Source: Opitutaceae bacterium | Lineage (GTDB): Bacteria; Verrucomicrobiota; Verrucomicrobiia; Opitutales; Opitutaceae | Direction of reading: 5' to 3' | DNA length: 64,000 nucleotides | Assembly (NCBI GenBank): GCA_003151515.1 | Contig: PLXS01000019.1 | Span: 123,442-187,441 of the forward strand | Part shown: positions 10,246 through 19,300 of the stretch, one piece after another | Numbering within the stretch: position 1 is the stretch's first letter | Layout of the letters: every line of letters begins with the position of its first letter | Position numbers and translations under genes: made by a program | The notes under the pieces: generated by a model | What the model was told of the DNA's origin: nothing | The model's database searches: none | What the model saw: the letters and a program-made list of their open reading frames with translations, nothing else

Positions 10246-11351
10246 GGGCGCGGCGCCTGGGGCTTCTCCGAAAGGAGGGACTCAAAGAGCGCAAGGTACG
10301 CCTTCACCTGCCGGCCGGGGTCGAACGAGCGCCTCGCGAATGCCCTCGCGGTCTGCGAGCGCGCGGCCCTGACGGCGGGGGTGTCGGCCGCGAGCAGGGC
10401 GAGCGCGGAGCGGAACCCGGCGTGGTCGCCCTGCTCGACCATCCAGCCCGTCGAGCCCTCGACGAAGCACTCGCGTATCCCCAGCGCGCGGCAGGCGACG
10501 GCGGGAAGCCCGTGCGCCTGCGCCTCGATCAGGAAGTTGGAGAGGGCCTCCTCGCTGGAGGCGTGCACCGCGATGTCGGCCGAGCGGTAGTAGGGCCCCG
10601 GGTCGGCGCGAAACCCGAGGAAGCTCACGCGTCGCCCGAGGCCGAGGCGCCTGCAGAGCGCCTCGCAGCGCCCGCGCTCCGGGCCGTCCCCGACGAGCCA
10701 GAGGCGCCAGTCCCAGTCGCCCGGGAGCCCGGCTGCGATCTCCAAAAGCGCCCTCTGGTTCTTCGGGGGCCGGAACATGGCGACCGAGAGGAGCACGGTG
10801 GAGCCCGTCCCGGCGCCGAGATCCGAGCGAAGGGCCTCGTCGCGCCCCCCGGCCGACTCCGGAAAGACGAGCGAATTGTGTATCACGCTGACGGCGCCCC
10901 TCTCGATGCCGTGGGCGGCCACGAGGCGCTCGGCCGCCTCGTCGCTGTTCGTCACGGCGTGGCAGGCCCGGCGCACGGAGCAGGTGTAGAACCACGGGAG
11001 CCTGTCGCCCGCGCGAAGGGTCGCGACGACCTTCGTCGCGAGCCCAAGCGCGGCGGCGCGCCGCTGGATGCGGCACGCGAAGCAGTTCGCCGTCTTTCCC
11101 ATGCACAGGACGATGTCCGGCGATCCGGCGAGGATGCGCCCGGTGAGCCCCGGCGCCAGCCAGTCGATCCCCGTGTCGAAGGGCTGCAGGCAGCGGTGCG
11201 CCGACGAGACAGTCCCCGCGAGCGCGCCCCCGGGGCGGAACGTCACGAGCTCGGCCCGGTGGCCCGCCTCGGCGAACTCGCGGGAGAGCAGGATGGAATG
11301 CCTCTCGGTGCCCCCGCTGCGGAGGCGGTCCTGCAGGACGATTATTTTCAT
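10242..11351 (-). CDS. Glycosyltransferase, GT-B fold, family 4-like
   Basis: A 369-residue cytoplasmic enzyme resembling GT4 glycosyltransferases, which move a sugar from a nucleotide-sugar to a lipid- or sugar-linked acceptor in surface-polysaccharide synthesis. The N-terminal domain begins with a Rossmann-type strand and the acceptor-side motif RSGGTERH (near residues 10-18). The C-terminal domain has a substrate loop VAMFRPPKNQ, LVGDGPERGRCE, VSFLGFRADPGPYYRSADI and the donor-binding EEALSNFLIEAQAHGLP, in which two glutamates form the EX7E motif. It ends in a TGA that overlaps the GTG of uvrA by 4 bases, so the two are translationally coupled although their functions are unrelated. The acceptor and donor cannot be deduced. 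Confidence 0.88.
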   Translation of the reverse strand: MKIIVLQDRLRSGGTERHSILLSREFAEAGHRAELVTFRPGGALAGTVSSAHRCLQPFDTGIDWLAPGLTGRILAGSPDIVLCMGKTANCFACRIQRRAAALGLATKVVATLRAGDRLPWFYTCSVRRACHAVTNSDEAAERLVAAHGIERGAVSVIHNSLVFPESAGGRDEALRSDLGAGTGSTVLLSVAMFRPPKNQRALLEIAAGLPGDWDWRLWLVGDGPERGRCEALCRRLGLGRRVSFLGFRADPGPYYRSADIAVHASSEEALSNFLIEAQAHGLPAVACRALGIRECFVEGSTGWMVEQGDHAGFRSALALLAADTPAVRAARSQTARAFARRSFDPGRQVKAYLALFESLLSEKPQAPRP

Positions 11352-11388
11352 TGCCCGTGCGTCTTACAGGGGGAGAGTGGCGCTGCGG

Positions 11389-11796
11389 ATGAACTCGCCC
11401 TTCCGGCAACTCCTCGTGCGTTGGCTGATCCTGGCTGTCGGGGTGCTCATCGCGACCCAGCTGGTCCCCGGGATCCATTGCAGCGGGATTGGGGCGCTCT
11501 TCTGGGCCGTGGTGCTCCTAAGCTTCCTAAACGCCATCTTAAGGCCCCTCCTCATCCTGTTCACGTTGCCGTTCATCATATTCACGATGGGGCTTGGGAT
11601 AGTCGTTATCAATGCCTTCCTGTTCCTGTTTGTCGGGCGCCTCGTGGACGGCTTTGTCGTCTCTGGCTTCTGGCCCGCCGTGGGCGGCTCCCTGGTCTTA
11701 AGCCTGACGAACTTCGTCTTGAGCGGCCTCATGCGCCCGCCCCGCCCCAGGCCGCCGCGGCCGGGCGCCGGGGGCGGCGACGTCATCGATATTTAG
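11389..11796 (+). CDS. Small integral membrane protein, phage holin family 4-like
   Basis: A 135-residue protein with four hydrophobic segments (roughly residues 8-28, 32-52, 56-78 and 88-112) and a basic, proline-rich C-terminal tail (RPPRPRPPRPGAGGG). The pattern, including LNAILRPLLILFTLP and a closing LVLSLTNFVLSG, matches the 'phage holin family 4' membrane proteins that are widespread in bacterial chromosomes and not obviously phage-derived. The function is unknown. The ATG at 11389 is preferred; an in-frame GTG at 11377 is possible but sits too close to the purine-rich tract at 11370-11375. It is divergent from the glycosyltransferase gene and 34 bp upstream of lpdA. Confidence 0.8.
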   Translation: MNSPFRQLLVRWLILAVGVLIATQLVPGIHCSGIGALFWAVVLLSFLNAILRPLLILFTLPFIIFTMGLGIVVINAFLFLFVGRLVDGFVVSGFWPAVGGSLVLSLTNFVLSGLMRPPRPRPPRPGAGGGDVIDI

Positions 11797-11830
11797 TTGC
11801 CCCTCGTTCCCGCGGGGGCAGCTTGACAGC

Positions 11831-13228
11831 ATGGCTGACACGACTGAATACGACCTGATCGTCATCGGCGGCGGGCCCGCGGGCTATGCCGGCGCCATCC
11901 GGGCCGGCCAGCTGGGAAAAAAGGTGGCCTGCATCGAGCTCGAGCGCGCGGGCGGCACCTGCCTCAACTGGGGCTGCATCCCGACGAAGGCCCTCCTGAA
12001 AAGCGCCGAGCTCTACCAGAAGATGAAGAAGGCCGAGGCCTACGGCCTCACCGTAAAGGAGGTCGGCTTCGACTTCGCCCGCGTGATGGACCGCTCGCGC
12101 TCGGTCGCAGGGCAGATGGCCAAGGGCGTCGAGTTCCTCTTCCGCAAGAACAAGGTCGACTATGTCCCGGGCGCGGGCCAGGTGAGCGCGCCGGGCATGG
12201 TCTCGATCACGCAGGGCGAGCAGAAGGGCAAGTTCCTGCGCGCGAAGAACATCCTTGTCGCCACCGGCTGCCGGATGCGCCGCATCCCCGGCCTCGACGT
12301 CGACGGGGTTCGCGTCATGACCTCGCGCGAGGCGCTCGCCTCGAAGGTGTTTCCCAAGTCCATCCTTGTCGTCGGGGCGGGAGCGATCGGCGTCGAGTTC
12401 GCGTACTTCTACAACGCATTCGGCTCCAAGGTGACGCTGGTCGAGATGCTGCCGCAGATCCTGCCCGTCGAGGACGAGGAGGTCTCGAGGACGCTCCACA
12501 GGTCATTCGAGAGGCAGGGGATCACGATCCACGTCAGCACGAAGTGCGAGAACTTCCGGGTCGGGAAGGACTCGGTCACGGTGGACCTGGTCGCGGGCGA
12601 GTCGAAGACGACGGTCGAGGCCGAGGTCGTCCTCTCGGCGATCGGCGTCGTCGCCAACATCGAGGGCGTCTTCGCGCCGGCGCTCAAGCCCGAGCTCGAG
12701 CGCAACTTCCTGAAGGTCGGCGACGACTACCAGACGAGCATCACGGGGATCTACGGTGCGGGCGACATCATCGGCCCGCCATGGCTCGCGCACGTCGCGA
12801 CCTACGAGGCCGTGAACGCGGTGAACGGCATGTTCGGGCACGGAAGGCCCAAGCGCGTCAAGGACTTCCCGGGCTGCACCTACTGCCAGCCCCAGGTCGC
12901 CAGCACGGGCTTGACCGAGAAGGCCGCCCGCGAGAAGGGCCTCGCCATTAAGGTCGGCAAGTTCCCGTTCACGGCCTCCGGCAAGGCCGTGGCCTCCGCG
13001 GACACCGAGGGCTTCGTCAAGGTGATCTCCGACGCGGCGACGGGGGAGATCTACGGCGCCCACATCATCGGCGCCGAGGCGACCGAGCTCATCGCCGAGT
13101 ACGGGCTGGCCGTCGAGCTCGAGGCAACGGTCGAGGAGATCCACCAGACGATCCACGCGCACCCGACGCTGAGCGAGGCCGTGATGGAGGCGTCCGCCGC
13201 GACGAGCGGGGAGTCGATCCACATCTAG
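11831..13228 (+). CDS. lpdA: Dihydrolipoyl dehydrogenase
   Basis: The flavoprotein E3 of 2-oxoacid dehydrogenase complexes; it reoxidises dihydrolipoamide with NAD. At 465 residues it has normal length. It shows the FAD-binding GGGPAGY near residues 13-19, the redox-active disulfide GGTCLNWGCIPTK (C44, C49), the NAD-binding VVGAGAIGVEF, the second FAD motif GIYGAGDIIG, and the C-terminal HAHPTLSE whose H444 and E449 form the catalytic dyad at the same numbers as in E. coli Lpd. No E1 or E2 genes are adjacent. It converges with the truncated CBS-PPase gene, 18 bp away. The only other candidates are related disulfide reductases, which the HPT motif makes unlikely. Confidence 0.96.
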   Translation: MADTTEYDLIVIGGGPAGYAGAIRAGQLGKKVACIELERAGGTCLNWGCIPTKALLKSAELYQKMKKAEAYGLTVKEVGFDFARVMDRSRSVAGQMAKGVEFLFRKNKVDYVPGAGQVSAPGMVSITQGEQKGKFLRAKNILVATGCRMRRIPGLDVDGVRVMTSREALASKVFPKSILVVGAGAIGVEFAYFYNAFGSKVTLVEMLPQILPVEDEEVSRTLHRSFERQGITIHVSTKCENFRVGKDSVTVDLVAGESKTTVEAEVVLSAIGVVANIEGVFAPALKPELERNFLKVGDDYQTSITGIYGAGDIIGPPWLAHVATYEAVNAVNGMFGHGRPKRVKDFPGCTYCQPQVASTGLTEKAAREKGLAIKVGKFPFTASGKAVASADTEGFVKVISDAATGEIYGAHIIGAEATELIAEYGLAVELEATVEEIHQTIHAHPTLSEAVMEASAATSGESIHI

Positions 13229-13246
13229 GCGCACCCCCGGGCGGCG

Positions 13247-13957
13247 TCAGCCCGCCGTCTCCTTGAGCAGGCTCGTCAGGTACGGGATCAGCTGCTTCTT
13301 CCTGCTGACGATCCGGGGAAGGTCGAAGATCTCGTCCTTCTCGATGTGGGGGTAGTTGATGATCGACTGCGCCGCCGGGATGCCCTCCCGCTCCGAGATC
13401 TTCCAGAAGGAGCGGATGTCCATGGTGCCGAGCCTCACGTAGAACTCCTCGAGGCGCGCGTCGTCGACCGCGTGCACGACGGCCGCCTTGAGGGCCCTGG
13501 CGATGTCGGCCAGGGAGCCGTGGACCTGGCGCATGAGCCGCGGCTCCTTCACCCGGGGAATGAAGATGCCGCCCAGGTGGGGGAGCGAGAGCGTGCCGAC
13601 CACCCGGCCCGCGCCGTCCGTCACCGGCAGCAGGTGCAGATCGCCCCGGTCCATGAGCTCCAGCGCCTCGGCGCACGTGGCGGTCTCGGGCACCGCCGCC
13701 ACGGCCGTCGCCATGAGGTCGCGCACCCGCGGCGAGACGTCGCTCACGTAGACGGGCAGGGGCTGGTGGAAGCGCCCGAGGATCCTGTCTATGCGGTCGT
13801 TCGTGTTGCCGCAGCGGGCGGCGACGTGCCCGGCCTCGCCGCGGGCCTCCTTGTAGGCCGCGTAGGCTATGGCCGAGCAGATGGAATCGGCATCGGGATT
13901 GCGGTGGCCTATGACGAAGGTCGTGCTGGCGTCTGGCGCGAAGGGCGCTGTCGACAT
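13247..13957 (-). CDS. Truncated CBS-type pyrophosphatase relative (DHH motif I + CBS)
   Basis: A 236-residue protein that begins like a family II (Mn-dependent) inorganic pyrophosphatase with the metal-binding GHRNPDADSICSAIAYA (H18, D22 and D24). A CBS domain follows (LMATAVAAVPETATCAEALELM through LLPVTDGAGRVVGTLSL), then a segment resembling the start of a DRTGG domain. The regulated enzymes of this family continue with a second CBS, the DHH motif and a DHHA2 domain, some 300 residues more; all of that is missing here. The stop is followed within 18 bp by lpdA on the other strand, so there is no room for the rest. It could be a relic or a stand-alone adenine-nucleotide sensor. Catalytic activity is unlikely. 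Confidence 0.7.
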   Translation of the reverse strand: MSTAPFAPDASTTFVIGHRNPDADSICSAIAYAAYKEARGEAGHVAARCGNTNDRIDRILGRFHQPLPVYVSDVSPRVRDLMATAVAAVPETATCAEALELMDRGDLHLLPVTDGAGRVVGTLSLPHLGGIFIPRVKEPRLMRQVHGSLADIARALKAAVVHAVDDARLEEFYVRLGTMDIRSFWKISEREGIPAAQSIINYPHIEKDEIFDLPRIVSRKKQLIPYLTSLLKETAG

Positions 13958-14033
13958 CTTAACAGCGTTGGGGCAAAACCCCCCGAATTCATGGAACTCG
14001 ACAACACTTTGCTCCGGTTTGTAGCATGGGACG

Positions 14034-14900
14034 ATGAAGATCTATCTCGACGGCAGGTTTGTCGATGAGGCCGACGCAAAGGTGTCGGTTTTTGACCACG
14101 GACTGCTCTACGGGGACGGCGTATTCGAGGGCATACGCCTCTATGGAGGCAACGTCTTCCGCCTGGACGAGCACCTCGAGCGCTTCGAGTACTCGGCGAA
14201 GGCCATCCTGCTGGACATGCCCCTTACGCGAGCGCAGTGGAGCGAGGCCATCTGCGAGTCCTGCCGCCAGAACGGCCTTAAGGACGGCTACATCCGCGCG
14301 GTGGTGACCCGCGGCGTGGGCGACCTGGGGCTGTCCCCCTGGCTTTGCAAGCAGGCGTCGTACTTCGTGATCGCCGGCAAAATATCGCTCTATCCGCCGG
14401 AGTACTACGAGAACGGCCTGGCGATCGTCACGGTGCCGACGCGCCGGATCGGGCCGGCGTCGCTGCCCGCGACGATCAAGTCCCTCAACTACCTGAACAA
14501 CATCCTGGGCAAGATCGAGGCCAAGCAGTTCGGGGCCCTGGAGGCGATCATGCTCAACGACCAGGGATACGTCGCCGAGGCGACTGCGGACAACGTGTTC
14601 ATCGTGCACAAAGGCGAGATCGTGACGCCGTCCACCTTCCAGGGGGCGCTCAAAGGCGTGACCCGCAGCACCATCATCGACATCGCCAAGGACCTCGGGA
14701 TAACGGAGCGCGAGGCCAACCTCACGCGCTACGACCTGTGGTGCGCCGACGAGTGCTTCCTCACGGGCTCGGGCGCCGAGGTGATCCCCGTCGTGAAGCT
14801 CGACGGGCGCACCATCGGCACCGGCAAGCCCGGCCCGATCACGCGCAGGGTCCTGGCCGAGTTCAGGAAGCGGGTCCTGACCGAGGGCACTCGGATCTGA
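14034..14900 (+). CDS. ilvE: Branched-chain-amino-acid aminotransferase (class IV PLP enzyme)
   Basis: Transfers an amino group between glutamate and the 2-oxoacids of valine, leucine and isoleucine, the last step of their synthesis. The protein is 288 residues. It starts YLDGRF and VSVFDHGLLYGDGVFEGIR, which is diagnostic of fold-type IV transaminases. The PLP lysine is K149 in TIKSLNYLNN, and E182 in GYVAEATADNVF faces the cofactor. The phosphate-binding loop includes GVTRSTI and FLTGSGAEVIPV. D-amino-acid aminotransferase and aminodeoxychorismate lyase share this fold, but the length and the EGIR and SLNYLNN wording favour IlvE. leuCD of the same pathway lies about 13 kb away. Divergent from the CBS-PPase fragment. 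Confidence 0.85.
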   Translation: MKIYLDGRFVDEADAKVSVFDHGLLYGDGVFEGIRLYGGNVFRLDEHLERFEYSAKAILLDMPLTRAQWSEAICESCRQNGLKDGYIRAVVTRGVGDLGLSPWLCKQASYFVIAGKISLYPPEYYENGLAIVTVPTRRIGPASLPATIKSLNYLNNILGKIEAKQFGALEAIMLNDQGYVAEATADNVFIVHKGEIVTPSTFQGALKGVTRSTIIDIAKDLGITEREANLTRYDLWCADECFLTGSGAEVIPVVKLDGRTIGTGKPGPITRRVLAEFRKRVLTEGTRI

Positions 14901-14919
14901 CTTAAGGACACGCCCGGGT

Positions 14920-14934
14920 GCGCCGTTATGGCGC
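14920..14934. repeat. Perfect inverted repeat GCGCC-N5-GGCGC downstream of ilvE
   Basis: Five paired bases around the loop gttat, 20 bp after the ilvE stop. It lacks a T run, so it is a weak terminator candidate. It is followed 6 bp later by a second dyad. Confidence 0.5.
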
Positions 14935-14940
14935 TTGGCA

Positions 14941-14955
14941 GCGCACGGTGTGCGC
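14941..14955. repeat. Perfect inverted repeat GCGCAC-N3-GTGCGC upstream of mcsA
   Basis: Six paired bases with a 3-base centre (ggt), about 90 bp before the mcsA start. Its compact symmetric form would suit a dimeric repressor operator for the mcsA-mcsB-clpC operon. It does not resemble the CtsR heptad direct repeat or a CIRCE element. Confidence 0.4.
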
Positions 14956-15044
14956 AGAATTGAGCCGGACTCAGGCCCGTTGCCTGCGGCTTGCCCAATG
15001 AGACGATACGTGGCACGTTTGGTGCAGGAAGAAGAAGACAATCC

Positions 15045-15560
15045 ATGGCAAACCCTATCAAGTGCGACATCTGCTCAAAGCCGGCGACGGTGCACCTTAC
15101 CCAGATACTGGACAACAAGGTGCACAAGATCGACCTGTGCGAGGAGTGCGCCCAGGAGAAGGGCGTCACGGACCCGAGCGGATTCTCCCTCGCGGACCTT
15201 CTTCTCAAGGCCTCGCTCAACCCCGAGGCTACGGCCGGCGGCATGCGCTGCGAGCAGTGCGGCTTCACGCCAGTGGACTTCAAGAAGCTTGGCCGCTTCG
15301 GCTGCCCCGCGTGCTACATCGCATTCAAGGGCATCCTGGACCCCATGCTCGACGGCATGCACAAGGGGGTCGTCCACGCGGGCAAGGTGCCCCAGAGGGC
15401 GATCGAGCGGCGCTCGCTCCACGAGCGCCTGAGCAAGCTTGAGGGCGACCTCTCCGAGGCGATCAAGGCCGAGCGCTACGAGGACGCGGCGCGTTGCCGC
15501 GACGAGATCAACCAGGTCCGGCAGGCCGTTGAACAGAAACCCCAGCGCCAAGAACGATGA
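15045..15560 (+). CDS. mcsA: McsA-like zinc-finger/UVR protein, activator of McsB
   Basis: McsA binds and activates the protein-arginine kinase McsB. The 171-residue product carries four CxxC pairs (C7/C10, C32/C35, C69/C72, C87/C90) that would bind two zinc ions, and a C-terminal UVR motif (about residues 130-165, SKLEGDLSEAIKAERYEDAA) like those in UvrB/UvrC and ClpC. The ATG at 15045 is chosen because it directly precedes the first CxxC and has a GGAAG tract upstream; a longer reading from 14991 adds no conserved sequence. It overlaps mcsB by ATGA (15557-15560), which indicates translational coupling. Position and architecture match the Firmicutes ctsR-mcsA-mcsB-clpC operon, minus ctsR. 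Confidence 0.9.
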   Translation: MANPIKCDICSKPATVHLTQILDNKVHKIDLCEECAQEKGVTDPSGFSLADLLLKASLNPEATAGGMRCEQCGFTPVDFKKLGRFGCPACYIAFKGILDPMLDGMHKGVVHAGKVPQRAIERRSLHERLSKLEGDLSEAIKAERYEDAARCRDEINQVRQAVEQKPQRQER

Positions 15561-16648
15561 CCATAGGCTCCCTCATAGAGGCACCCTCGGAATTCACCGA
15601 CTCCTCAAGCGGAAAGTCGGCGATAGTCCTCATGACCCGGATCCGGCTCGCCCGCAACCTGGCCGGCCACCCGTTCCCCGGCTGGGCCAAGCCCTCCGAG
15701 CGAGAGAAGGTCCTGGAGTCCTGCCGCAGCGTGCTTATCTCGACGCCGCTTCTGAAGCGGGGGCTCTCAGTCGGCGTCGACGAGCTTGGCGAGCTCGAGA
15801 GGCGCATCCTCGTCGAGCGCCACCTGATAAGCCGCGAGCTGAGCGGCTCGAAGCAGGGCAGCGGCGTCGTGATCAGCAAGGACCAGACGGTTTCCGTGAT
15901 GATCAACGAGGAGGACCACCTGCGCATCCAGATGATGCGCGGCGGCTTCCAGCTGAAGAAGGTGTGGGGCGCGATCAACGAGCTGGACTCGCTGCTCGAG
16001 GACAGCTTCGACTTCGCGTTCTCCCCGAGCCTGGGCTACCTGACGGCCTGCCCGACGAACCTGGGCACGGCGATGCGCGCGTCTGCCATGATGCACCTGC
16101 CGGCGCTCGTGATCGCCAGCCAGATGGAGAAGGTGGTTCGCGCCGTCAACCAGCTCGGCATGGTCGTGCGCGGGCTTTTCGGGGAGGGCTCGGACGCGAG
16201 CGGCAGCATATTCCAGATCTCAAACCAGACGACGCTCGGGGAATCCGAGGAGGAGATCCTCAAGAGGCTCTCCGGGGTGCTGCAGTCCATCATCGAGCAT
16301 GAGCTCAACGCCCGCGCCCGGCTCCTCGAGTCCGACTCGGGCAAGCTCTTCGACAAGATCGGCAGGGCGTTCGGGATCCTCCAGAACGGGCACGTTCTAA
16401 GCTCCAACGAGGCCATGAACCTGCTCTCGCTGATCCGCCTGGGAGTGGACCTCGGAATCTTCCCGGAGGCCAGGCGCTGCGTCACGGACCGGCTCTTCAT
16501 CGAGGCGCAGCCGGGCCACCTGCAATACGCCCAGAAGGCCGAGGTCGACGCCGGCCAGAGGGACCTCCTGCGGGCCGATAGGCTTCGTTCGGAGTTTGCC
16601 AATTTTCCGCGCCCGGATTTCTCTTTGTCAGCGAACGGGAAGAACTGA
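15557..16648 (+). CDS. mcsB: McsB protein-arginine kinase
   Basis: McsB phosphorylates arginine residues on misfolded or regulatory proteins, marking them for ClpC-ClpP degradation. The 363-residue protein belongs to the ATP:guanido phosphotransferase fold. It shows the nucleotide-binding TRIRLARNL (28-35), the catalytic glutamates in INEEDHLRIQ (E118/E119) and the active-site cysteine C165 in ACPTNLGTAMR. The C-terminal part matches bacterial McsB rather than creatine or arginine kinases. It overlaps mcsA by 4 bases and lies 23 bp before clpC, so substrate marking, activation and degradation genes form one operon. No CtsR repressor gene, a classic McsB target, is present in the window. Confidence 0.94.
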   Translation: MTIGSLIEAPSEFTDSSSGKSAIVLMTRIRLARNLAGHPFPGWAKPSEREKVLESCRSVLISTPLLKRGLSVGVDELGELERRILVERHLISRELSGSKQGSGVVISKDQTVSVMINEEDHLRIQMMRGGFQLKKVWGAINELDSLLEDSFDFAFSPSLGYLTACPTNLGTAMRASAMMHLPALVIASQMEKVVRAVNQLGMVVRGLFGEGSDASGSIFQISNQTTLGESEEEILKRLSGVLQSIIEHELNARARLLESDSGKLFDKIGRAFGILQNGHVLSSNEAMNLLSLIRLGVDLGIFPEARRCVTDRLFIEAQPGHLQYAQKAEVDAGQRDLLRADRLRSEFANFPRPDFSLSANGKN

Positions 16649-16671
16649 CGCACCCATTTAATCAACGAACC

Positions 16672-19191
16672 ATGTCTCAGGAACCGATGAACAATTTCAC
16701 GCCGCGCGCCCAACAGGTGCTGGCGCTGGCACGAAAGGAAGCCGACCGTTTCCACCACAACTATGTCGGGACCGAGCATATCCTGCTGGGTCTGATAAAG
16801 TTGGGGCAGGGCGTGGCGGTCAGCGTCCTGCAGAAGATGGGCCTCGACCTGGAGACCGTCAGGGCGGCCGTGGAGAAGCAGGTGGGGACGGGCCAGGAGG
16901 CCAAGGCACAGGGCAGCATCCCGTACACCCCCCGCGTGAAGAAGGTGCTGGCGCTCGCGGGCAAGGAGGCCAAGGCCCTCAACCACTCCTATGTCGGCAC
17001 CGAGCACATCCTTCTGGGCCTGCTGAGGGAGGGCGAGGGCGTCGCCGCCCGCGTCCTCAAGTCGCTCGACGTCGACATCGAGCGCACGCGCAACGAGATC
17101 CTGCGCGAGCTCGACCCGCAGTTCTCCGGGGGCTCCGAGGGCTCCGGCGAGGAGGCGGCTGCGGGAACCCCCCAGAGGCCCAGCTCGCCCGCCGACGAGA
17201 AGAAGGAGGTCAAGACCCCGGCCCTCAAGGCGTTCGGGCGCGACCTGACGGAGCTCGCCCGCAAGGGCGAGATGGACCCGGTCGTCGGCCGCAAGCCCGA
17301 GATCCGGCGCGTGATCCAGATCCTTTGCCGGCGCACGAAGAACAACCCGGTGCTCATCGGCGAGGCGGGGGTCGGCAAGACCGCGATCGTCGAGGGGCTG
17401 GCCCAGGAGATCGCGAGCGGCAACGTGCCCGAGCTGCTCCTTGAGAAGAGGGTCGTCACGCTCGACCTGGCGCTCATGGTCGCGGGCACGAAGTACCGCG
17501 GGCAGTTCGAGGAGCGCATCAAGGCCGTTATGGACGAGATCAAGCGAGCGAGGAACGTGATCCTGTTTATCGACGAGCTCCACACGATCGTCGGGGCGGG
17601 CGCCGCCGAGGGCGCGATGGACGCCTCCAACATCTTCAAGCCCGCGCTCTCGCGCGGCGAGATGCAGTGCGTCGGGGCGACGACCCTGAACGAGTACCGC
17701 AAGTACATCGAGAAGGACAGCGCGCTCGACCGCCGCTTCCAGTCGGTGAAGGTTGAGCCGCCGTCGGTGGACGACACGGTCACGATACTGAAGGGCATCC
17801 GCGGCAAGTACGAGGACCACCACAAGGTGGTGTTCACGGACCTGGCCCTCGAGGCCGCGGCCAAGCTCTCCGACCGCTACATCACGGGCCGATTCCTGCC
17901 CGACAAGGCTATCGACGTCATGGACGAGTCGGGCTCGCGGGCGCGCATATCGGCGCTCAGCCGCCCGCCCGACATCGAGGGACTGACCAAGGAGATCGAG
18001 GAAGTCTGCGGGCTCAAGGAGAAGGCCATCAGCGAGCAGCATTTTGAGGAGGCCGCGAAGTACCGCGACAGGGAGAAGCAGCTTCGCGCCAAGCAGGAGC
18101 AGGCCACCGAGCAGTGGAAGAAGTCGCGCGAGGAGAAGCGCGTGACGATTGACGAGGAGATGATGACCCAGGTCGTCGCCGACTGGACGGGGATCCCGCT
18201 GTCGCGCATGGAGACGAGGGAGAGCGAGAAGCTCCTCAACCTCGAGGCCGAGTTGCAGAAGGCCGTGGTGGGCCAGGGCGTCGCCGCGGGCTCCATCGCC
18301 CGGGCGCTTCGGCGCTCGCGGGCGGACCTCAAGGACCCGCGCCGGCCGATCGGTTCCTTCCTTTTCGTTGGCCCGACCGGCGTCGGCAAGACCGAGACCG
18401 CGAAGCAGCTCGCGGCCCTCATGTTCGGCAAGCAGGAGGCCTTGGTGCAGATCGACATGAGCGAGTACATGGAGAAGTTCGCCGTGTCCCGCCTGATCGG
18501 CTCGCCCCCGGGCTACGTGGGCTACGAGGAGGGCGGCCAGCTGACGGAGGTCGTCCGGCGCAGGCCCTACGCCGTCATCCTTTTCGACGAAGTGGAGAAG
18601 GCGCACCCGGAGGTGCTCCAGATCCTCCTGCAGATCCTCGAGGACGGGCGCCTCACGGACTCCCTTGGCCGCACGGTGGACTTCCGCAACACGATCGTCA
18701 TCATGACATCGAACGTCGGGGCGCACCTCCTGCAGCGGCAGACCTCGATGGGCTTCGCGGCCGCGGCCACGAGCTTCAACGACGCCGAGAAGATGCGCGA
18801 GAAGGTGCTCGACGAGGCGAAGCGCATATTCAAGCCGGAGTTCCTGAACCGCATCTCCGACATCGTTTTCTTCAGGCCGCTTGATAAGGCGGACCTGTCG
18901 GCGATCGTGGACCTGGAGATTGCCAAGTTCATGCAGAGGCTCGCGGACCGGAAGATCACCCTGGAGTTCGCCGCGGACTCAAAGGAGCTCATGATCGACA
19001 AGGGCTACGACGAGAAGTACGGCGCGCGCCCGCTGCGCCGGGCGGTCGAGCATTACCTCGAGGATCCGCTCGCGGAGGCCATCCTGCGCGGGGACGTCAA
19101 GGAGGGCGAGGCCGTCCTTGTCGTGCGCGACGGCGAAACCCTGACTTTCAAGCAAAAGACGCCCCCCGCCACCACAGGCGTGGTGCCATAA
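16672..19191 (+). CDS. clpC: ClpC-type AAA+ unfoldase
   Basis: The ATP-driven unfoldase of the ClpCP protease, 839 residues. It has a double Clp-N domain (about residues 8-145, with the duplicated [11 protein letters not shown]) that binds phospho-arginine in known ClpC. AAA-1 has Walker A GEAGVGKT at 230-237. A middle domain contains a UVR-like coiled coil ([18 protein letters not shown]). AAA-2 has GPTGVGKTE at about 567. The C-terminal region contains MGFAAA in the position of the ClpP-docking VGF/IGF loop, so partnership with ClpP is likely. An alternative ATG at 16690 ([10 protein letters not shown]) is possible. It is the last gene of the mcsA-mcsB-clpC operon and is followed by a strong terminator at 19219-19257. 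Confidence 0.96.
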   Translation: MSQEPMNNFTPRAQQVLALARKEADRFHHNYVGTEHILLGLIKLGQGVAVSVLQKMGLDLETVRAAVEKQVGTGQEAKAQGSIPYTPRVKKVLALAGKEAKALNHSYVGTEHILLGLLREGEGVAARVLKSLDVDIERTRNEILRELDPQFSGGSEGSGEEAAAGTPQRPSSPADEKKEVKTPALKAFGRDLTELARKGEMDPVVGRKPEIRRVIQILCRRTKNNPVLIGEAGVGKTAIVEGLAQEIASGNVPELLLEKRVVTLDLALMVAGTKYRGQFEERIKAVMDEIKRARNVILFIDELHTIVGAGAAEGAMDASNIFKPALSRGEMQCVGATTLNEYRKYIEKDSALDRRFQSVKVEPPSVDDTVTILKGIRGKYEDHHKVVFTDLALEAAAKLSDRYITGRFLPDKAIDVMDESGSRARISALSRPPDIEGLTKEIEEVCGLKEKAISEQHFEEAAKYRDREKQLRAKQEQATEQWKKSREEKRVTIDEEMMTQVVADWTGIPLSRMETRESEKLLNLEAELQKAVVGQGVAAGSIARALRRSRADLKDPRRPIGSFLFVGPTGVGKTETAKQLAALMFGKQEALVQIDMSEYMEKFAVSRLIGSPPGYVGYEEGGQLTEVVRRRPYAVILFDEVEKAHPEVLQILLQILEDGRLTDSLGRTVDFRNTIVIMTSNVGAHLLQRQTSMGFAAAATSFNDAEKMREKVLDEAKRIFKPEFLNRISDIVFFRPLDKADLSAIVDLEIAKFMQRLADRKITLEFAADSKELMIDKGYDEKYGARPLRRAVEHYLEDPLAEAILRGDVKEGEAVLVVRDGETLTFKQKTPPATTGVVP

Positions 19192-19218
19192 GAAAAAGGC
19201 GGCCAACCGCCGCCGAGC

Positions 19219-19257
19219 AAAACCCCGCCTCCCGAAGCAAAAGGAGAGCGGGGTTTT
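19219..19257 (+). terminator. Rho-independent terminator after clpC
   Basis: aaaaccccgc pairs perfectly with gcggggtttt over 10 bp; an inner ctcc/ggag extends the stem, and the 3' arm ends in TTTT. It lies 28 bp after the clpC stop. Confidence 0.85.
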
Positions 19258-19300
19258 CTGTCGCGGCGGGCCCGGGAACTGCCATGGTATCGCGGCTGTT

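Noticed and set aside
11389..11796. Phage remnant suggested by the holin-like membrane protein
   Set aside because: Proteins of this family are common in bacterial chromosomes; no integrase, capsid or lysin gene is near.
16036..18726. An 896-codon open frame on the minus strand opposite mcsB and clpC
   Set aside because: A composition-driven shadow; the plus strand encodes unmistakable McsB and ClpC.
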